NCBI GenBank assembly: GCA_009760855.2
Contig: WPIO01000003.1
Coordinates: 11,210,001 to 11,274,000, forward strand
Direction of reading: 5' to 3'
DNA: 64,000 bases
DNA from: Cristatella mucedo
Taxonomy: Eukaryota; Bryozoa; Phylactolaemata; Cristatellidae
Shown: positions 1 to 12,293 of the stretch, piece after piece
Position numbering within the stretch: position 1 is the first letter of the stretch
Layout of the letters: each line of letters starts with the position of its first letter
Position numbers and translations under genes: made by a program
The notes under the pieces: generated by a model
What the model was told of the DNA's origin: nothing
Database searches by the model: none
The model's input: the letters and a program-made list of their open reading frames with translations, nothing else

Positions 1-179
1 CTATTATTAGAAAACCTAAATCAACTCGCAGTCAAGTTTGCCTTCTTTTAGCTGCTCGCCATTTCAAAAATTTGAGCAATTAGATAAGGATACCACAGTC
101 AAGTTGGTTCCATTCATTTGTGACATTCCGTCCCGACTTCTGCGACAAACTGATCATAGATAATGCTGTCTGTATAATA

Positions 180-722
180 AGGGGCTTACAGCTTGTGCAC
201 AGCTGTGAAATTAGGCTTGTCTGTCGTGAACTTTGCAACTGCTATATTACATTACTTCTCACCGACCTCCACTGGACCCATTAATCAGAGTATCGACTTT
301 ATACGCTTTAGGTCCCTTCATTATATTTCTCCACCATACCTATGCTTCCTATTCAGGCATCATATCGTACCATCCGCTCTCCTGACTCAAGTAGTTTGAC
401 TGCGCTTCTAACCATCCTCAAATTCGTTTTGGAGACTATTATTTGTAGAATGTTCGTATGCTCCCAAAGCCTGGAACTCACTTCCGACTGACGTCACGAC
501 ATTGCTTGACTTTACGACGTTCAAAAACAAGCTAATAACGCACCTGCTCCTCAGATTATTTGCTGGTTCTATGCGAATTTCCCTTGTTGTGCTTATGCAT
601 GCTGAAAATCTGTAAGTAATCACTAGCCAATGGACCTGCTTCCTTTTTAATATATGCTAATAGTGCCTAGAAAGACATTTAGCTTTCTTAGGGTGGTTTA
701 CAATAACGCATTATTATTATTC
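180..722 (+). repeat. LINE family B (L2-like) 3' remnant
   Basis: This is a degraded copy of the LINE that recurs at 27.8-28.7, 31.5, 23.7 and 61.1 kb. It keeps the block encoding a YAPKAWNSLP-like C-terminal motif (around 450-500), the 3' untranslated segment with CCTAGAAAGA and a TTATTATTATT end near 710. The reading frame is broken throughout. It is a 5'-truncated dead insertion. Confidence 0.75.
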
Positions 723-771
723 TTAACTGTGATACGCACAAAAAAAGCTTTGCGAAGCTTATATATAATTA

Positions 772-923
772 TGTGAATATATAATTCATTGGTATAGCAC
801 CCCAAGGGAACTTAATCTCTATTCAGGCACTTCACATGTGCCTCGGGGCTCGAGCTCACGACATCAGCCAGACCTTGGTCGGGGCAAGCACTTTAACCGC
901 TAGACCAGCCCAGTCGGCTTCAC
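772..923 (-). repeat. SINE-1 copy (tRNA-derived, LINE-B-like tail)
   Basis: Read on the minus strand it begins near 923 with a tRNA-like head: a box A-like segment with GGTCTAGCGGTTAAAG and a box B-like segment with GAGCTCGAGCCC. It ends in a tail with AGAGATTAAGTTCCCTTGGG and GCTATACCAATGAATTATAT. The same unit occurs at 2376, 38813, 45533, 49325 and 50968. Confidence 0.8.
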
Positions 924-1597
924 TTATGATTTAATTTTACACTGAATTTTGTTTGCAGAATAGCTTCCAAATTTTTTTGCCGTTACGATTTCTCAAGAAT
1001 TGAAATGCTGTGAAGGTTCGACAGACTAATCTCTGTATTAACATACTTTGATCCCATTATGAAATTAATATTGGCCGTCTGAATCTGAAATGGCAATTTT
1101 TAATATTACGAAACGATGTCTATAGAGCATATACACGAGAATGTATGACATTCTGCAGTAGCGACCCCTAGAAAATGTACTGCAAAGTACTTGGTAGCTC
1201 AGCTAGCATGTGGGCGTGGCTTCGCGGTATGGCTGAGCTTTGCAGTTTCCATTTTATCAACTTTTTCATTTTCTCGAGAACGCAGAAGCAGAGTGGCGTA
1301 CAATTTTGAAGATACAATCTGAGTAAAAATTTTTGTGACCTAGAAGTAATTGTAACTAGAGCTTCGTGTAGCCTATTTTGAGCCCCGAAAATGGATCAAA
1401 GTTATTCAAGAAGCCTCAGTAGTAAACTTCTTGATGCAGTTTCAAATGTTTGGTAGAAACTAACTACAGTTTTTACTTAAAAGTTTGGCAGAGATTTCTG
1501 AATCATGAAGATTCTTAAAGCTATCCACAAAGTCCTTAGACCGGTCTGAAGCACAATTAATGCATAGTGGTGTGAAAGGCCACCGCCTAATAGGGAG
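924..1597. other. No gene recognised
   Basis: This is AT-rich intergenic sequence with no open frame of note, no splice-consistent exon and no repeat that I could match to others in the window. Confidence 0.6.
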
Positions 1598-1613
1598 GGG
1601 AGGGTGAAATAAT
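1598..1613. repeat. Target-site duplication, left copy
   Basis: The sequence GGGAGGGTGAAATAAT occurs here and again, identical, at 4772-4787. The two copies bracket the rearranged LINE. A 16-bp perfect direct repeat is typical of target-primed LINE insertion. Confidence 0.85.
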
Positions 1614-3550
1614 GGATTGAACACGATCAGACAAGTACGATTTAAACCACGCCAGTCCTTCGTCTGCCAGACCGATCGTTGTTCTCAATCGTTCAACCGA
1701 TCATTCAAGCAGAACATCGTGATCAATGGTGTCAAAGGAAGCAGACAGATCAAGCAGAGCTAGGGCAGTGACATTTCCATCGTCGTTGCCACGTAGAATG
1801 TCATTGTTAACACGGAGGAGAGCAGTTTCGGTGGAGTGCTGCCTCTTAAACCCCGATTGAAATGTTTCTGACATTTCATTCTTTTCAATATGTTCAACCA
1901 GCTGCTTAGCAACAATTTTTCAAGAATCTTTGACAAGAAAGGAAGAAGGGAAACTGGGCAATAGTTTGCAAGGACCTCTGTGTCTGATCCAGGCTTTTTA
2001 ACTATGGGTCTAACGATTGCCGATTTGAAGGACTTGGGGATGAACCCTTTTCGAAGAGAAGCATTACAAATCTTGGTTATGGCAGGGCTAAGTTGGACTG
2101 CTAGTGATGACCACAGAGATGAAGGTATGGGGACATCAGGAGACGAGCTCTTTTTGCTGGACCTTATTAAGGTAGCCACATCGCATGCAGATACCTCGGA
2201 GAACCTTGTCAGGAAGGTCACAGGTTGTGGAACCGCGATTGCTTTAGTCGGAGGGGGCTTAATAGAGGCACGAATGTGCACAATTTTTTCAGTAAAGAAG
2301 GCTAAAAACGTTTCGGCTGAGCCCTTGATATCTGGGGAGTCAGACTTCTCAGCATTGGCTAGTATATATAAAAAAAATATATAATTCATTTGTATAGCGC
2401 CCCAAGAGAACCCAATCTCTATTCAGGCGCTTCACATATGCCTCGGGGTTCGAGCCCATGACCTCAGCCAGACTTTGGTCGGGGCGAGCACCTTAACCGC
2501 TGGACAAACCAGCTCGGCGTACAGTAAATGTAAATGAATAAATGAACAAAATGTAAATGACAGTAAATGGTTTACTGTCTTATAAATCTGTTTATGGTCC
2601 GACTGGCAGCAATTCAGCTTTCGGATGAAAACAGAGGCCCTGGCTTTTTTAAGCTTTCGGGTATAAACTCGAAGGAAGTCTTTGAAATTGACTAGATCTG
2701 CATCAGACCCCGATTTCTTGAAACGACGTTCAAGCCTGCGCTTAACCCGGGGCATCTTTAGGAGTTTTTTGTAAATTGAAAGGAATCTCCACAACTTTAA
2801 ACAAGGATAGAATGAACGGGAGCATGCTTGTCAAGAGCACTCCTGAGTGTCATGTTCATTGCATCAGTGAGGCTATCGAGGCTGCCGGTCGAGTCTGAAT
2901 GCAGATCAAGAAGACCTGCATCACAAACAGATTTCAAAATCTTGTCTATGTCAATGCTTTGTAAGTTACGTCGCTTGACAAGGTCGACATTACCCTGTAC
3001 GTAAAAGGGAGCAGGAACAGTAAACGAGACCGAACAATGATCCGAGAGGGTCAGTGGGCACACCATAAGGTCAGTGCGGAGGACATTCTTAGTGATCACG
3101 AGATCTAGAATATGTCTACCGACGTGGGTGGTATGATTAACGTGTTGGACCAAACCAAAATTCTCCATACAGTCAAGAAATGGGCGGACCTGGCTGTTGC
3201 TAGGGCTGTCAACGTGAATATTGAAGTCTCCTACAATCAGTAACGGCTTGTCACACACAAATATTTTTGCGAGGAACTCTGAAAACTCCTCATAAACAAG
3301 TTTAGACAGCCAGAAGGAAGCCGTAAAATCACAACTGTGAGAGGCATTGTCTTTGATGAAGACCTGACTGCAACCGATTCAAACGATGGCCCATGCGAGA
3401 AACTGCACATCTTATAGCCAAACGATTCACGAACAACAATTGCAACCCCGCCACCAACCTTGTCAGAACGTATGGACTGATATAATGTGAACCCGGGTAG
3501 AGTTGTCTCAGAAATACAGCTACAGGAACAAGGCGTCATCCAGGTTTCTG
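1614..3550 (-). mobile_element. LINE family A, inverted 5' segment (endonuclease and N-terminal RT)
   Basis: Read on the minus strand, from 3.59 kb down, this gives an apurinic-endonuclease-like domain: a TETWM block near the junction, SDKVGGGVAIVVR, GDFNIHVD at about 3230-3205 and LTLSDHCSV at about 3045. N-terminal reverse transcriptase blocks follow (NYCPVSLLPFLSKILEK at about 2000-1950; LDLSASFDTIDH at about 1760-1720). Frameshifts and stops break it into pieces, so it is non-functional. A SINE-1 copy sits inside it. The inverted piece stops at the codons for SDRVQS next to the left duplication, the point where the forward piece at 3550 resumes. This matches a LINE inserted with 5' inversion (twin priming). 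Confidence 0.85.
2376..2519 (-). repeat. SINE-1 copy nested in the LINE
   Basis: The tRNA-like head is at the high-coordinate end (GCCGAGCTGGTTTGTCC on the minus strand) and the tail with AGAGATTGGGTTCTCTTGGG is near 2400. It interrupts the LINE endonuclease/RT linker, so it inserted after that LINE. Confidence 0.8.
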
Positions 3551-4771
3551 TCGGATCGTGTTCAATCCGTGTCGTGTGGGGGTCAGGTCTCACACACGAG
3601 AAGGTTCACCTGTGGAGTCCCTCAAGGGTCTGTACTCGGTCCCTTGCTGTTCTCCATTTATACACAACCTCTGGAAAAAGTGATTAAGGCCAATGGAATA
3701 GGTTATCACTTTTATGCTGACGATACTCAGTTGTATTTTTTATTCAAACCATCGGACTATGCTGCAGCAACTGAATAATTGAATGCTTGCCTTGCCGAGA
3801 TTCGATCCTGGATGTCGGAAAACTTCCTGAAATTAAATTACGATAAAACCGAACTGCTTCTCATAGGACACCCTAAGCGTGTGGCTGGATTAAAAAGCTT
3901 CGCTCTTCTAATAGGTGATGCTGTTGTGCGACCATCACCACGTGCTCAAAACTTATATGTCGTTTTCGACAGCTGCCTCAATTTTAAAAGCTTCATTCAG
4001 AAGACTGCTTCTACAGCTAGTCATTACGTCCGATCCCTATCCAAGATTGTGAGCTTTTTTCCACAGTGGCTTGTAAAAAATTTAACTAGCTCCTTAGTTC
4101 TGTCTCGGCTTGATTATTGTAATTCCCTTTTGGCTGGGCTACCAAAGAAAGCAACTAGGCCACTTTAGCTGACTATGAATATGGCTGCAAGGCTAGTCTT
4201 CAAGTCCCAGAAGTTTGAGCACGTGCCTCCTTTGCTAAAAGAGCTAAGATGGATCCGGTTGACCAACGGATTCAGAGCAGGGTCCTTACGCTGACCCACA
4301 AGGCCCGCCCCGGCTTGGCTCCTTCGTACCTAGCTGAACTGTTGCATCATTTTCAGACTGTTCGCGCCCTCAGGTCCTCTGTGTGGACAATAAATTATCT
4401 GTCTCATTTCTTTGCTCAAAGATCGTTGGCGACAGAAGCTTTAGCTCTGCAGATCCTAGACTGTGGAACTCGCTTCCACAATTCCGATTCAATTACAACT
4501 ACTCTCCTGCTGCCAACTATGGCTCATCCTTTGCAGAGGTCCTGAGCTGCTACTTCCATGCTACTCACTACCTCAACTGCTCCCTGACTCTGCTATGCTT
4601 CCCACTTTCTCTTTGTTGCGTGAGACGAAGTCTGTTGGCTACCGAATGCGTACCGAAAGCCACTTACGCTGTGAGTTCGCTATACAAAACTCTCCTTCGT
4701 AACACCCACATGGTCTTTATGACTTTGTGGAGTTACAGACGAAGATACATTACATTACATTACTAGGTAGC
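3550..4771 (+). mobile_element. LINE family A, forward 3' segment (RT C-terminal half and 3' end)
   Basis: The forward reading carries RT motifs: CGVPQGSVLGPLLFS at about 3610-3655, then the catalytic block FYADDTQLY at about 3711-3737. The usual L2/CR1-type thumb and C-terminal blocks follow (LLIGHPKR, LDYCNSLLAGLPKKA, LAPSYLAELL). In-frame stops (for example near 3776 and 4166) and frameshifts show decay. The 3' untranslated part runs through CTATACAAAACTCTCC and ends in ATTAC repeats at 4748-4764, followed by the right target-site duplication. Other copies lie at 39.04-40.09 kb and 46.0-46.9 kb. Confidence 0.9.
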
Positions 4772-4787
4772 GGGAGGGTGAAATAAT
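4772..4787. repeat. Target-site duplication, right copy
   Basis: It is an exact match to 1598-1613 and closes the inverted-LINE insertion. Confidence 0.85.
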
Positions 4788-5400
4788 CAAGGAAACCCCT
4801 GTCAAACAACCCTGGTAAGATGTAACATTACTAACCTTGACACCAGGAAGAGGAGCTAGCCGTGCAAGCGTTTTCAAGTTTGCCTGGAAGCATGTCTACT
4901 TGGGTTTTTACTTGCCGTCCAACCATCTCATATTATTCGACAGATAATAACACTTGCGTAATTTAGTGCCGGAAAGAGATTCATTTCCCTTAAAGCACGG
5001 TAAAAAAATTTATTATCGTGGTTGCAATCGCCTCCGGAGAGTACTAGTGAAATGGCGGCGAGCTAAATCAATCAGATTATGGCGATGTTCACCATTATGT
5101 ACTATTCCTGTATTGTAATGGCTAGTAAAAAAATATGCGACCATCGACGGCCGAGGCCGAATAAAAGCCGACGCTATGAGATAGGCAGTCAGTTTTATTT
5201 TCGGGGTGTGCACTGGCATTTGAGCTGATTTGAGCTATAGGCCACGGAGCCGTTGGTGTATTTCAAGGCTGATGTTGAACGCATGTGACCCTCGGCGGCT
5301 ATCAAATAGACTTTTACACGTAATTGATAAGGAGTTTTTATATTAAGGTATGATCGCTCTTCATCTCTGCCGCGTTCCTGCTACTGTAGGCATACCGGCA
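4788..5400. other. No gene recognised
   Basis: This is unique-looking sequence between the LINE and the CpG-rich block. I see no exon or repeat in it. Confidence 0.5.
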
Positions 5401-5608
5401 TGCACTGGTGGCGAGGTTACAAGTCGCTAGCCGCGATACAAAGTTGAGGCGTCACTAGTAGTCGTCGAGCGTCGGCGGAGACCGGAGCACCGTTATGAGC
5501 GCTGTGCTTGCCGCCTAGTTCTGTCTGGACGTTGAAGCCGCACATCACGTCTGCTGAACTTGGTGTCAGAAGTGAGATCCCTCTAAAGCTACTCCGAAAT
5601 CAGCCGAG
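5400..5608 (+). promoter_or_regulatory. CpG-rich putative promoter and 5' UTR
   Basis: CG dinucleotides are dense here (GTCGTCGAGCGTCGGCGGAG and neighbours) compared with the flanks. The block directly precedes the ATG at 5609. The frame upstream of that ATG is closed by TGA at 5573, so the start choice is firm if the gene is real. No TATA box is evident. Confidence 0.4.
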
Positions 5609-8600
5609 ATGAGGCGTGCGTACATTGCGGCAGCTGAGCGTGTGCTCTTGCTCCGCTCTAGGCTGACCAGCAGTTCGGCAAGCATGCTCAAGGATCGAAT
5701 CCAGCGAGCCGTTCTGATGTCCCGCTCGAGCCTTGGGACGGTGAGAGAAGAAGAGAGCGAACAAACCGCCGCCGGCGACAGCAAGGAGAGGTATGCCAAT
5801 GTTGTGCATTATTTTAGCGCGAATGCAAGGAAAGAACCCTTGCAAAGCGGAGCCGTACTAACGCCTTGCTGTTGCTTTCCGCATTGGCTTCTGTAAACAC
5901 ACACAGCCGAGACGTCAAACGCAAATAATGAGTTAGTCGGGTTGGTGATGGCTAGCTAATGGATCGCTTAGATTTTCAAGTAGCACAACCAGTTTATTTA
6001 ACGCTAGAATCTGCCTATGTGAGCCCGCCTACTTCTTATCGACTGATTTACCAAGAAACCTCACGCGAGTACATCAATGCCAGACAGCTAGTGGGTGTGA
6101 CTGTCTGTACGCCCGCAGGCTATGCAATCGATCGGTAAGTGAGGGTAGCACAACATTTTATCTACAATTAGACAGGCGTACACACGAAGATAGCAATCTC
6201 ACCAGTAGAATATGCAAATAGTTTCCCTTCTCTATTTTATAGTATTTCTAGATACCAGTAACCAGAGCGCTCCGCATTATGCTGTGCTTCGCATTGGTGC
6301 GGTAGTTACCTGCTGCTAAAATAAGGCTGCAAGCGTAAGAAAAAGTTCGAAGTGTAGTGGGATATCGTCGAGTAGCGATGTTAGTGAACAGATCGCTAGT
6401 GGTCTATCTAGGATTTAGCAAAAGAGGGTATCGAACCATTGTCTTTGCTCGGGGTGGCTATCTGGCATGTCCTCGCAGGGTTGGTCGAAGAGGGACAGGG
6501 TCCCAACAGTCCCTTCCGTGTATCTCTGGACGAGATTCGCAAACTATTTAGTCAACTAATTGTCACTTAGAATCGCCACACGGTGAGACGTTTGCGTACG
6601 TTACAGTACGGACACAAAGCGAAAGTACTGACGTGCACACAATGCAGTAAATAGTGAGAGAAAGCAAGCATAGCCGGGCAGAGAGAGGACCTCTCATAGG
6701 CTTTGACGAATGAGCTAAAGGACGATGGGGAGAAGCCAAAGAGCTCACAACTCGTACCGACCATGTAGATCCACGTGGGCTGCCAGCACTTGCGCAACTG
6801 TCGTCGCCAGCAGCAGAGGAAAAATACAGAACCTTGAGACATGTCTGGCCAAATCGAGAAAGAAGATCAATAGCAATATGTTTCACTAACTGTGACGGCG
6901 GTAAGAGTGTGGGTGACTTTTCAGTGAGAACTGGAGTCTCCTGCTTCGATTTCCTCTCGACATGGAGCGTGCACTCGATTTGAGGTAACCGTAAGGCAAT
7001 CTTCCCTCGGGGTAGACATGACTGAAGAAATGCCGTCACAGAGCGGGTAATTGATAATGGATATTTTACATTAAGCGGCGTACCCGATTCCTCTTTTGAA
7101 AGAGTCCTGACGGGCGCTGCTATGCGTTTCCCTGCGTCAGAAGCGGGACACGTTGCATTTGAATTGTGGAGCCTCTCTCTGCGCGTTCCATGTTTCCGAG
7201 TGTCACTCAAGATGCGCTTTACCCGCGTCATTCAGAATGCTCATTCTTTGTGCGTCTGCGTTGCTAGGCTCTCTAGGTACCGTCGACTGCCGAGCCTGGA
7301 AGTTCCCATTAGGTGACTAACGACGAAGCTATGCCGCAGGGCGTTTTGCTGCTTTATCTCGGCGTTTGGTTTGCCTAAGCAGCACTCTGTCAGTTTCCGC
7401 CTCGGCTACCGCGTGCTTTAAGGATACGCCACGTTCACTTGCCGTCTTCAACGCATAGCATCTGCGGCTTGCAAACGTCATGTGCACTGCTTCGTCAATT
7501 TTGTTTCAAGCCTTATTGTTAGTTTTGCTGGAGATGACGGCTAAATCACAGCGACGCTTTCTTTTTTTCCTTATATGTAGCTCGTCCGGTTTTCACAACC
7601 AGGCTGTTTTTTATTCCCAGTACATTCACTACAAGGCGTCAATAGAACCCTCAAACTGCTTTTTGCAACAGATCCTGAAATATTCAGTCAGGACACTTTG
7701 CAAACATGTCAGATTGAGTTTTGACCTGTTTAAGCCAAGCGATGGTATCCGTCTCGCATGTCTGACCGGAGCTGACGTACTGGCAGCAGCCTAGCACCTC
7801 GGTGCAGAAGTATACACAAACATGTGTATAAAGCTCTGGATTCGTCTCGAGCAATTATGTAATGTATCTCGTCTGTAACTCCACAAAGTCACAAAGACCA
7901 TGTGGGTGTTACGCAGGAGAGTTTTGTATAGCGCACTCACAGCCTAAGCGGCTTTCGGTACGCATTCGGTAGTAAACAGACTTCGTCTCACGCAACAAAG
8001 AGAAAGTGGGAAGCATAGCAGAGTCAGGAGAGCAGTTGAGGCAGTGAGTAGCATGGAAGAAGCAGCAGCTAAGCGACCATTTAAAGCCCTGTGGCTTTAA
8101 GGCAGGTGATGAGAAAAGTGGATCATTAGAGCTGACAGCTCCATTGGTTGAGCACTGGGTAGATGAGCCGAAGTTATAGAATCGTGAGCCCCGCTGCTAA
8201 GCTTTTCAACTCTGTGCCCCCTGACTTCATACGGACTTTAACCGCTTCGCGTTTTCAAACTGCTGCATTTTTAGAGAGCTATAAAATGAGTTACTAAATT
8301 GATTGCCATCAAATTGATGACTTCGGGCCATTTTTAGCACTCTCTGATGGTCATTGGCATATTTCTGATCTTAATTAGATTTTGTTGAAATATAAAGAAC
8401 TAGTCATTTTCTTGCTGGTTCCATTAAAAAGTGGCCTGCACCGCAGTTATTATAGGTTTCTTTCATAAAGCACTTTAAGCGGACCAGAGGTAGCGTAATT
8501 AAGCTCCCCAAATCTCATCTAGGAAAGTCCATTCAAATTCATTAAAGTTGATTCTCATACGACGGCCTACTCTCGAAAGCCTTGGAAGAGAGTGTCTGGT

Positions 8601-9164
8601 ATTCATAGCGAACCCTGGACTACCCATGCCAGAGACTTGCCTGCTTTGAGTAACCCTCCAGCGGATTGCTAAAAATTGGCACCAAGAGCCTCGTCATTGA
8701 TCTTACGAGATACACACATGGGCACGATGACTGCTGCTGAGCTAGTTGACGCAGGGAAGCTGTGCTGTAAGTGACACAGCTGGAATAATTGCCTGCTGGC
8801 TGGCAATCTGGCGTCAGCACGTCTCCATGGCTACATCCGTGCGATTCGCTTTTGCAGGAAAAAGAAGCCAGCAAAAAGTAAGCAGCCGCCTCAGCCAATC
8901 CCAACGGAAAGCGACGAGGAGATGTTGGTACCGGTTAAAGAGCATCGCCCTGTCAAAGCAGCGCTCCCTGGCGGCAAAAACAGTGGAAAAGACGAAGCGT
9001 CCGAGCAGAAAAGCCAGAGGAACAAGTCTGCATCGTCAGTGCGGAAAGACCCAGAGCAGAAAGAGGCTGCAGCCGGCTGGGAGCAGCCAAAAGCGCTTCC
9101 TCCATTGAAATCCTCGCAGCCGCGGCGGACGGGTCCAAACAGTAGTATGGATCACCTGACCTGA
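5609..9164 (+). CDS. Probable two-exon gene, unknown basic disordered protein
   Basis: I do not recognise this gene. Proposed exons are 5609-5790 and 8858-9164. Exon 1 starts with ATG in a fair context (GCCGAGATGA) and ends AG before GTATGC. Exon 2 begins after CTTTTGCAG with the single base needed to complete the split codon (AG+G, Arg), so the phases agree. The product would be about 162 residues. The first 60 residues are Arg/Ser/Leu-rich and could be helical (AAAERVLLLRSRL). The rest is Lys/Gln/Pro/Ser-rich and looks disordered (KKKPAKSKQPPQP, then SDEEMLVPVKEH), ending at TGA 9162-9164. No membrane segment or catalytic motif is visible. An additional exon inside the 3-kb intron cannot be excluded. 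I infer the gene from CpG context, start, splice phase and codon-like composition only. Confidence 0.45.
5791..7854. other. Putative intron, first part; nothing identified
   Basis: This is the first part of the intron between the two proposed exons of the unknown gene. Short open frames on both strands lack start context, splice partners and recognisable motifs, and none is called. Confidence 0.4.
7855..8080 (-). repeat. LINE family A 3' end fragment
   Basis: On the minus strand this matches the 3' untranslated end of the LINE at 4.56-4.77 kb. It contains the blocks ACTCTGCTATGCTTCCCAC, CGAAAGCCGCTTAGGCTGTG and ACCCACATGGTC, and ends in ATTACAT at 7855-7863. The coding part is absent, so this is a heavily 5'-truncated copy. 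Confidence 0.85.
8081..8857. other. Putative intron, second part; nothing identified
   Basis: No repeat or exon was recognised. The stretch ends in the pyrimidine-rich acceptor CGCTTTTGCAG at 8847-8857. Confidence 0.4.
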
Positions 9165-12022
9165 ACGCCGGCATTACTTTCAAGTCTATAATGACATTCT
9201 GCAGGATGGCATCCTGTTCGTCCATCTTGTGACTGTGGCATACTCTCGCTGCTATAACGCGCGCGTCAAATGGGAAGCAAAGCGCTTCACAGCATTGTGC
9301 CGGCTTTTGCTGGACTGAGCCCGTCCATATATAATAGAACGGTTGTGGGTTTTATAAACGAGCTCATCCTTCGAAAACACCATCCATACATAAAAATAGT
9401 GTGCAGCCGCCGTGGCTAATTTTTTATGGTTTCAACTTCGCATAGACAGTCACTAGAGTTCACTGCCTGTGGACTCGCTTCGCTGAGTCATAGAACTACC
9501 CGTCTATTATAAGTCACTCTCCGAAGCACTGGTCGCCATCTTGCCGCGTGACAGAGGTAAGGACGGACGGACTTCCTCGTTTTAATTAGTAGATATATAA
9601 TTAAATCGATTAAGTGGCGGGCATTTTTTGTTTTCGAATATAGAAATTTCATGAAAAAAGAAATTCTGGCTCAGCAGCAATGCCACAATACAGCAACTTT
9701 AATCGCCAGAGCAAGCGCATATTCCAACTAGCATGCAATTTCCTTAAGTTTTTAGTTTTGAAGATAGTCTTCCAATTATTTTAGTTTTGAAGATAGTCTC
9801 GTTAAGCCTCCATTTAGCGGTAAAGCTTCTGGGCAGTGTTGCAACGGCGCACTGCAGAAATGCAGTACTACTGGCATTCTGTACAGCAAACACAATGACA
9901 ACGAATACAGTGGCAGAATGATGATGGCTTCGAAACTTGGGTAGCCGGCGCCGAACCTCATTAAATGAAACTTGTGGATAAAGCATTCATGCTTTGGGCT
10001 ATGTACGAGCTTCCGAATTAAGTAAACACCACAAGCATCTCTTCTTTAGGGTAGAGAACTAACCTGGCTGCAGCCTACTAGCAGCACTTGCACTCTATAG
10101 ATCGTTCAAGATTCCACGTGACCTTAAGCTCAATTGACCTGATACCATCTCGGTTGCATGAAACAGGTGGATATTTTTGCACCAGCGACTCTTACGTCGG
10201 AAGTGGATGACCAGAGCGAACATTTCCAACGATATCGAAATTGCCCGACACCATTTCGCTGTCTGTACGATTCGCAGCCAGATCAGCGTGTAGATATCAA
10301 AAGAGTGTAGACTTTCCAATCACCAGGCAGGAAAACCAGATTGTAATCGCAATGCTACCGCCGTCCAGGCCGCAGTATATAAACACGCTACTGTTTCGAC
10401 TTTTGGGCCATAGATGTGAACCTGCACTGGCGAATTTTGTTGTTGCAAATTCGAGCGACGGCCTTAAAACTAATAGTCCTCCGTGAAAACACTTGGACAT
10501 CACTTCTTTTAATGTATTTATGCTGACAGCAGCGTTTAATTAAACAAGATGTCGCTGGTTCGGACCATTACTTTCACGAAAGCAGCATAGGTTGATTAGA
10601 AAATAGGTTTATCCTTGTAAGCAGAGACTAGATGGCGCTCGTTCCGTGCAGGCAGACTGAAGACATCTCAAAAGCATTCGACGATAGATGACGTTGCCTA
10701 GCTCGCCCACTGCCACGGACACTGGTCTAACCTCTGACACTGGTCTGACCAGAAGCTACTGCTACAGAATCCACCATTGCCTCAGTCCTCGCGTCTGACG
10801 ACGGCGCTAGCACATCACAAATGGCTTGTCGTAAGATCCTGTCTGCCTATGCTTTGCTCGCCAACTTAACCGAGGGGCACCAGACGATGCATGTGACCAG
10901 TGTTCGCGCTAACGGAGCCATATCCGACCATTTATCCTGGAGAGCGAGCTCTCTATAGAGACCTTGTGCTCTTCCCGGCTGCATGTATGACGCTGGTGAA
11001 AGTGGCAGATGCACGTACCGACTTGCTATTAGAATAGATGCCCTCTTTGAAGTCGATAGAACTCAGCTGAGATCCGGCACTCTTTTAAAGCCACTGAACA
11101 GCTTCGTCAACGCCAGTGGTAAAGGAGTCACTTATACAGTCAATTGCTTTTATGCCGATGGCGCTAGAAATACGACGAGAAATCGAGAAGAGTCTATTTC
11201 TCTGAAAGTGGTGCAGACTTAATTGGATAATGAAGGCTACGGCTGGAAACTAGTAAACAGTTCAGCTGCTTTAACTCCATAAGATTATCCAAACTAGTAT
11301 CTGGCAGACAAGCGACACCAGGAAGAAACACTGCTCAACGGTGCCATTAACATCACTGCTCAATCCCAGACCTTGGACCAATCATGGAAATAACTTTAAG
11401 CATGTCCTTGAATTGCATCCTGGTGGACATTAGCTCTACTCCCCTGAAAGACTGAGGAAGCGTAACGCGGTGTTTGAGATGCATATATCTTCAGAAAATT
11501 TTTCAGAAACAGCGTCATCCAGCATTCTATAGTAAACTTGAATCCGCGCTTTTGCGGTTCTGATCAAAATCACACTTCTTCCACAAATATTAGCTTCATG
11601 GACCCGCGGTGCACGCGCTTGCCAGCGCTCTTCAGTCGGCGTCCTATGGCCAACGTATCGGGAGAAAGGCTTCGGGCTGGTCCGAGTGCGAATATCGCGA
11701 ATACTCAGTCTTCCGATTCAGATTCGCAGCGATCAGCTTCCGAGGTCCTCGACTTAGAGAGTAGGGATGACTATTTCTCTCGACCGAGCGGCAGCTGCTC
11801 AAGTTCTTTTAGTGTCGCTTTCTTGAGAAGTGGCCTGATTACAGCTTTTTTGAAAGGTTGTCTAACTCAGTCGAAACTGGACATAAGACTGCACTACACA
11901 AATTGCTTTGTGAAGCCTAACAGCTAGCAAGAATATCTGCCCACTAGTAAAATTTTCAAGGTGAAAGCACCTGCAATTAGTTGCAGCATCAACTGGGTTC
12001 GAGGTCACGACTTCGTAATAAA
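9165..12022. other. Intergenic stretch with no firm gene
   Basis: Contains a short direct repeat (TTAGTTTTGAAGATAGTCT, near 9752 and again near 9781). It also has a moderately open plus-strand frame at 11538-11927, whose part after the ATG at 11646 is Ser/Asp-rich. Neither the flanks nor splice sites support a gene there. Nothing else was recognised. Confidence 0.5.
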
Positions 12023-12028
12023 TTTATT
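12023..12028 (-). terminator. Candidate poly(A) signal of the TMED gene
   Basis: The minus strand reads AATAAA here, about 266 nt past the stop codon at 12294. It is the nearest canonical signal I see downstream of the gene. Confidence 0.5.
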
Positions 12029-12293
12029 TCAAGTAACGTTAGCAGATGACCATAAAAACTGCAGACTAACTTGCTACATTTCTGCACACACGGCTAGCAG
12101 CACTTCCTTGCAGAGCTAATCCAGGAATGAAACTCATCAAGCCTGCACACGACGCATACAGCGAGCAACAGAAAAGCTCGAACAGCAGGAATGAGGCTTT
12201 GGCATAGTGGAGACCAAGCCAACCGGCCCATTATTCCAATAATTTTGTGAAGGCTGTAAATATGATATTTATATGTAGCACGAGCCCCAGTAC

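Noticed and set aside
1980-2384. 134-residue plus-strand frame
   Set aside because: It is antisense to the inverted LINE reverse transcriptase segment.
10983-11222. 79-residue frame containing FYADG, resembling an RT catalytic motif
   Set aside because: The second Asp is missing and no flanking RT blocks occur; chance similarity.
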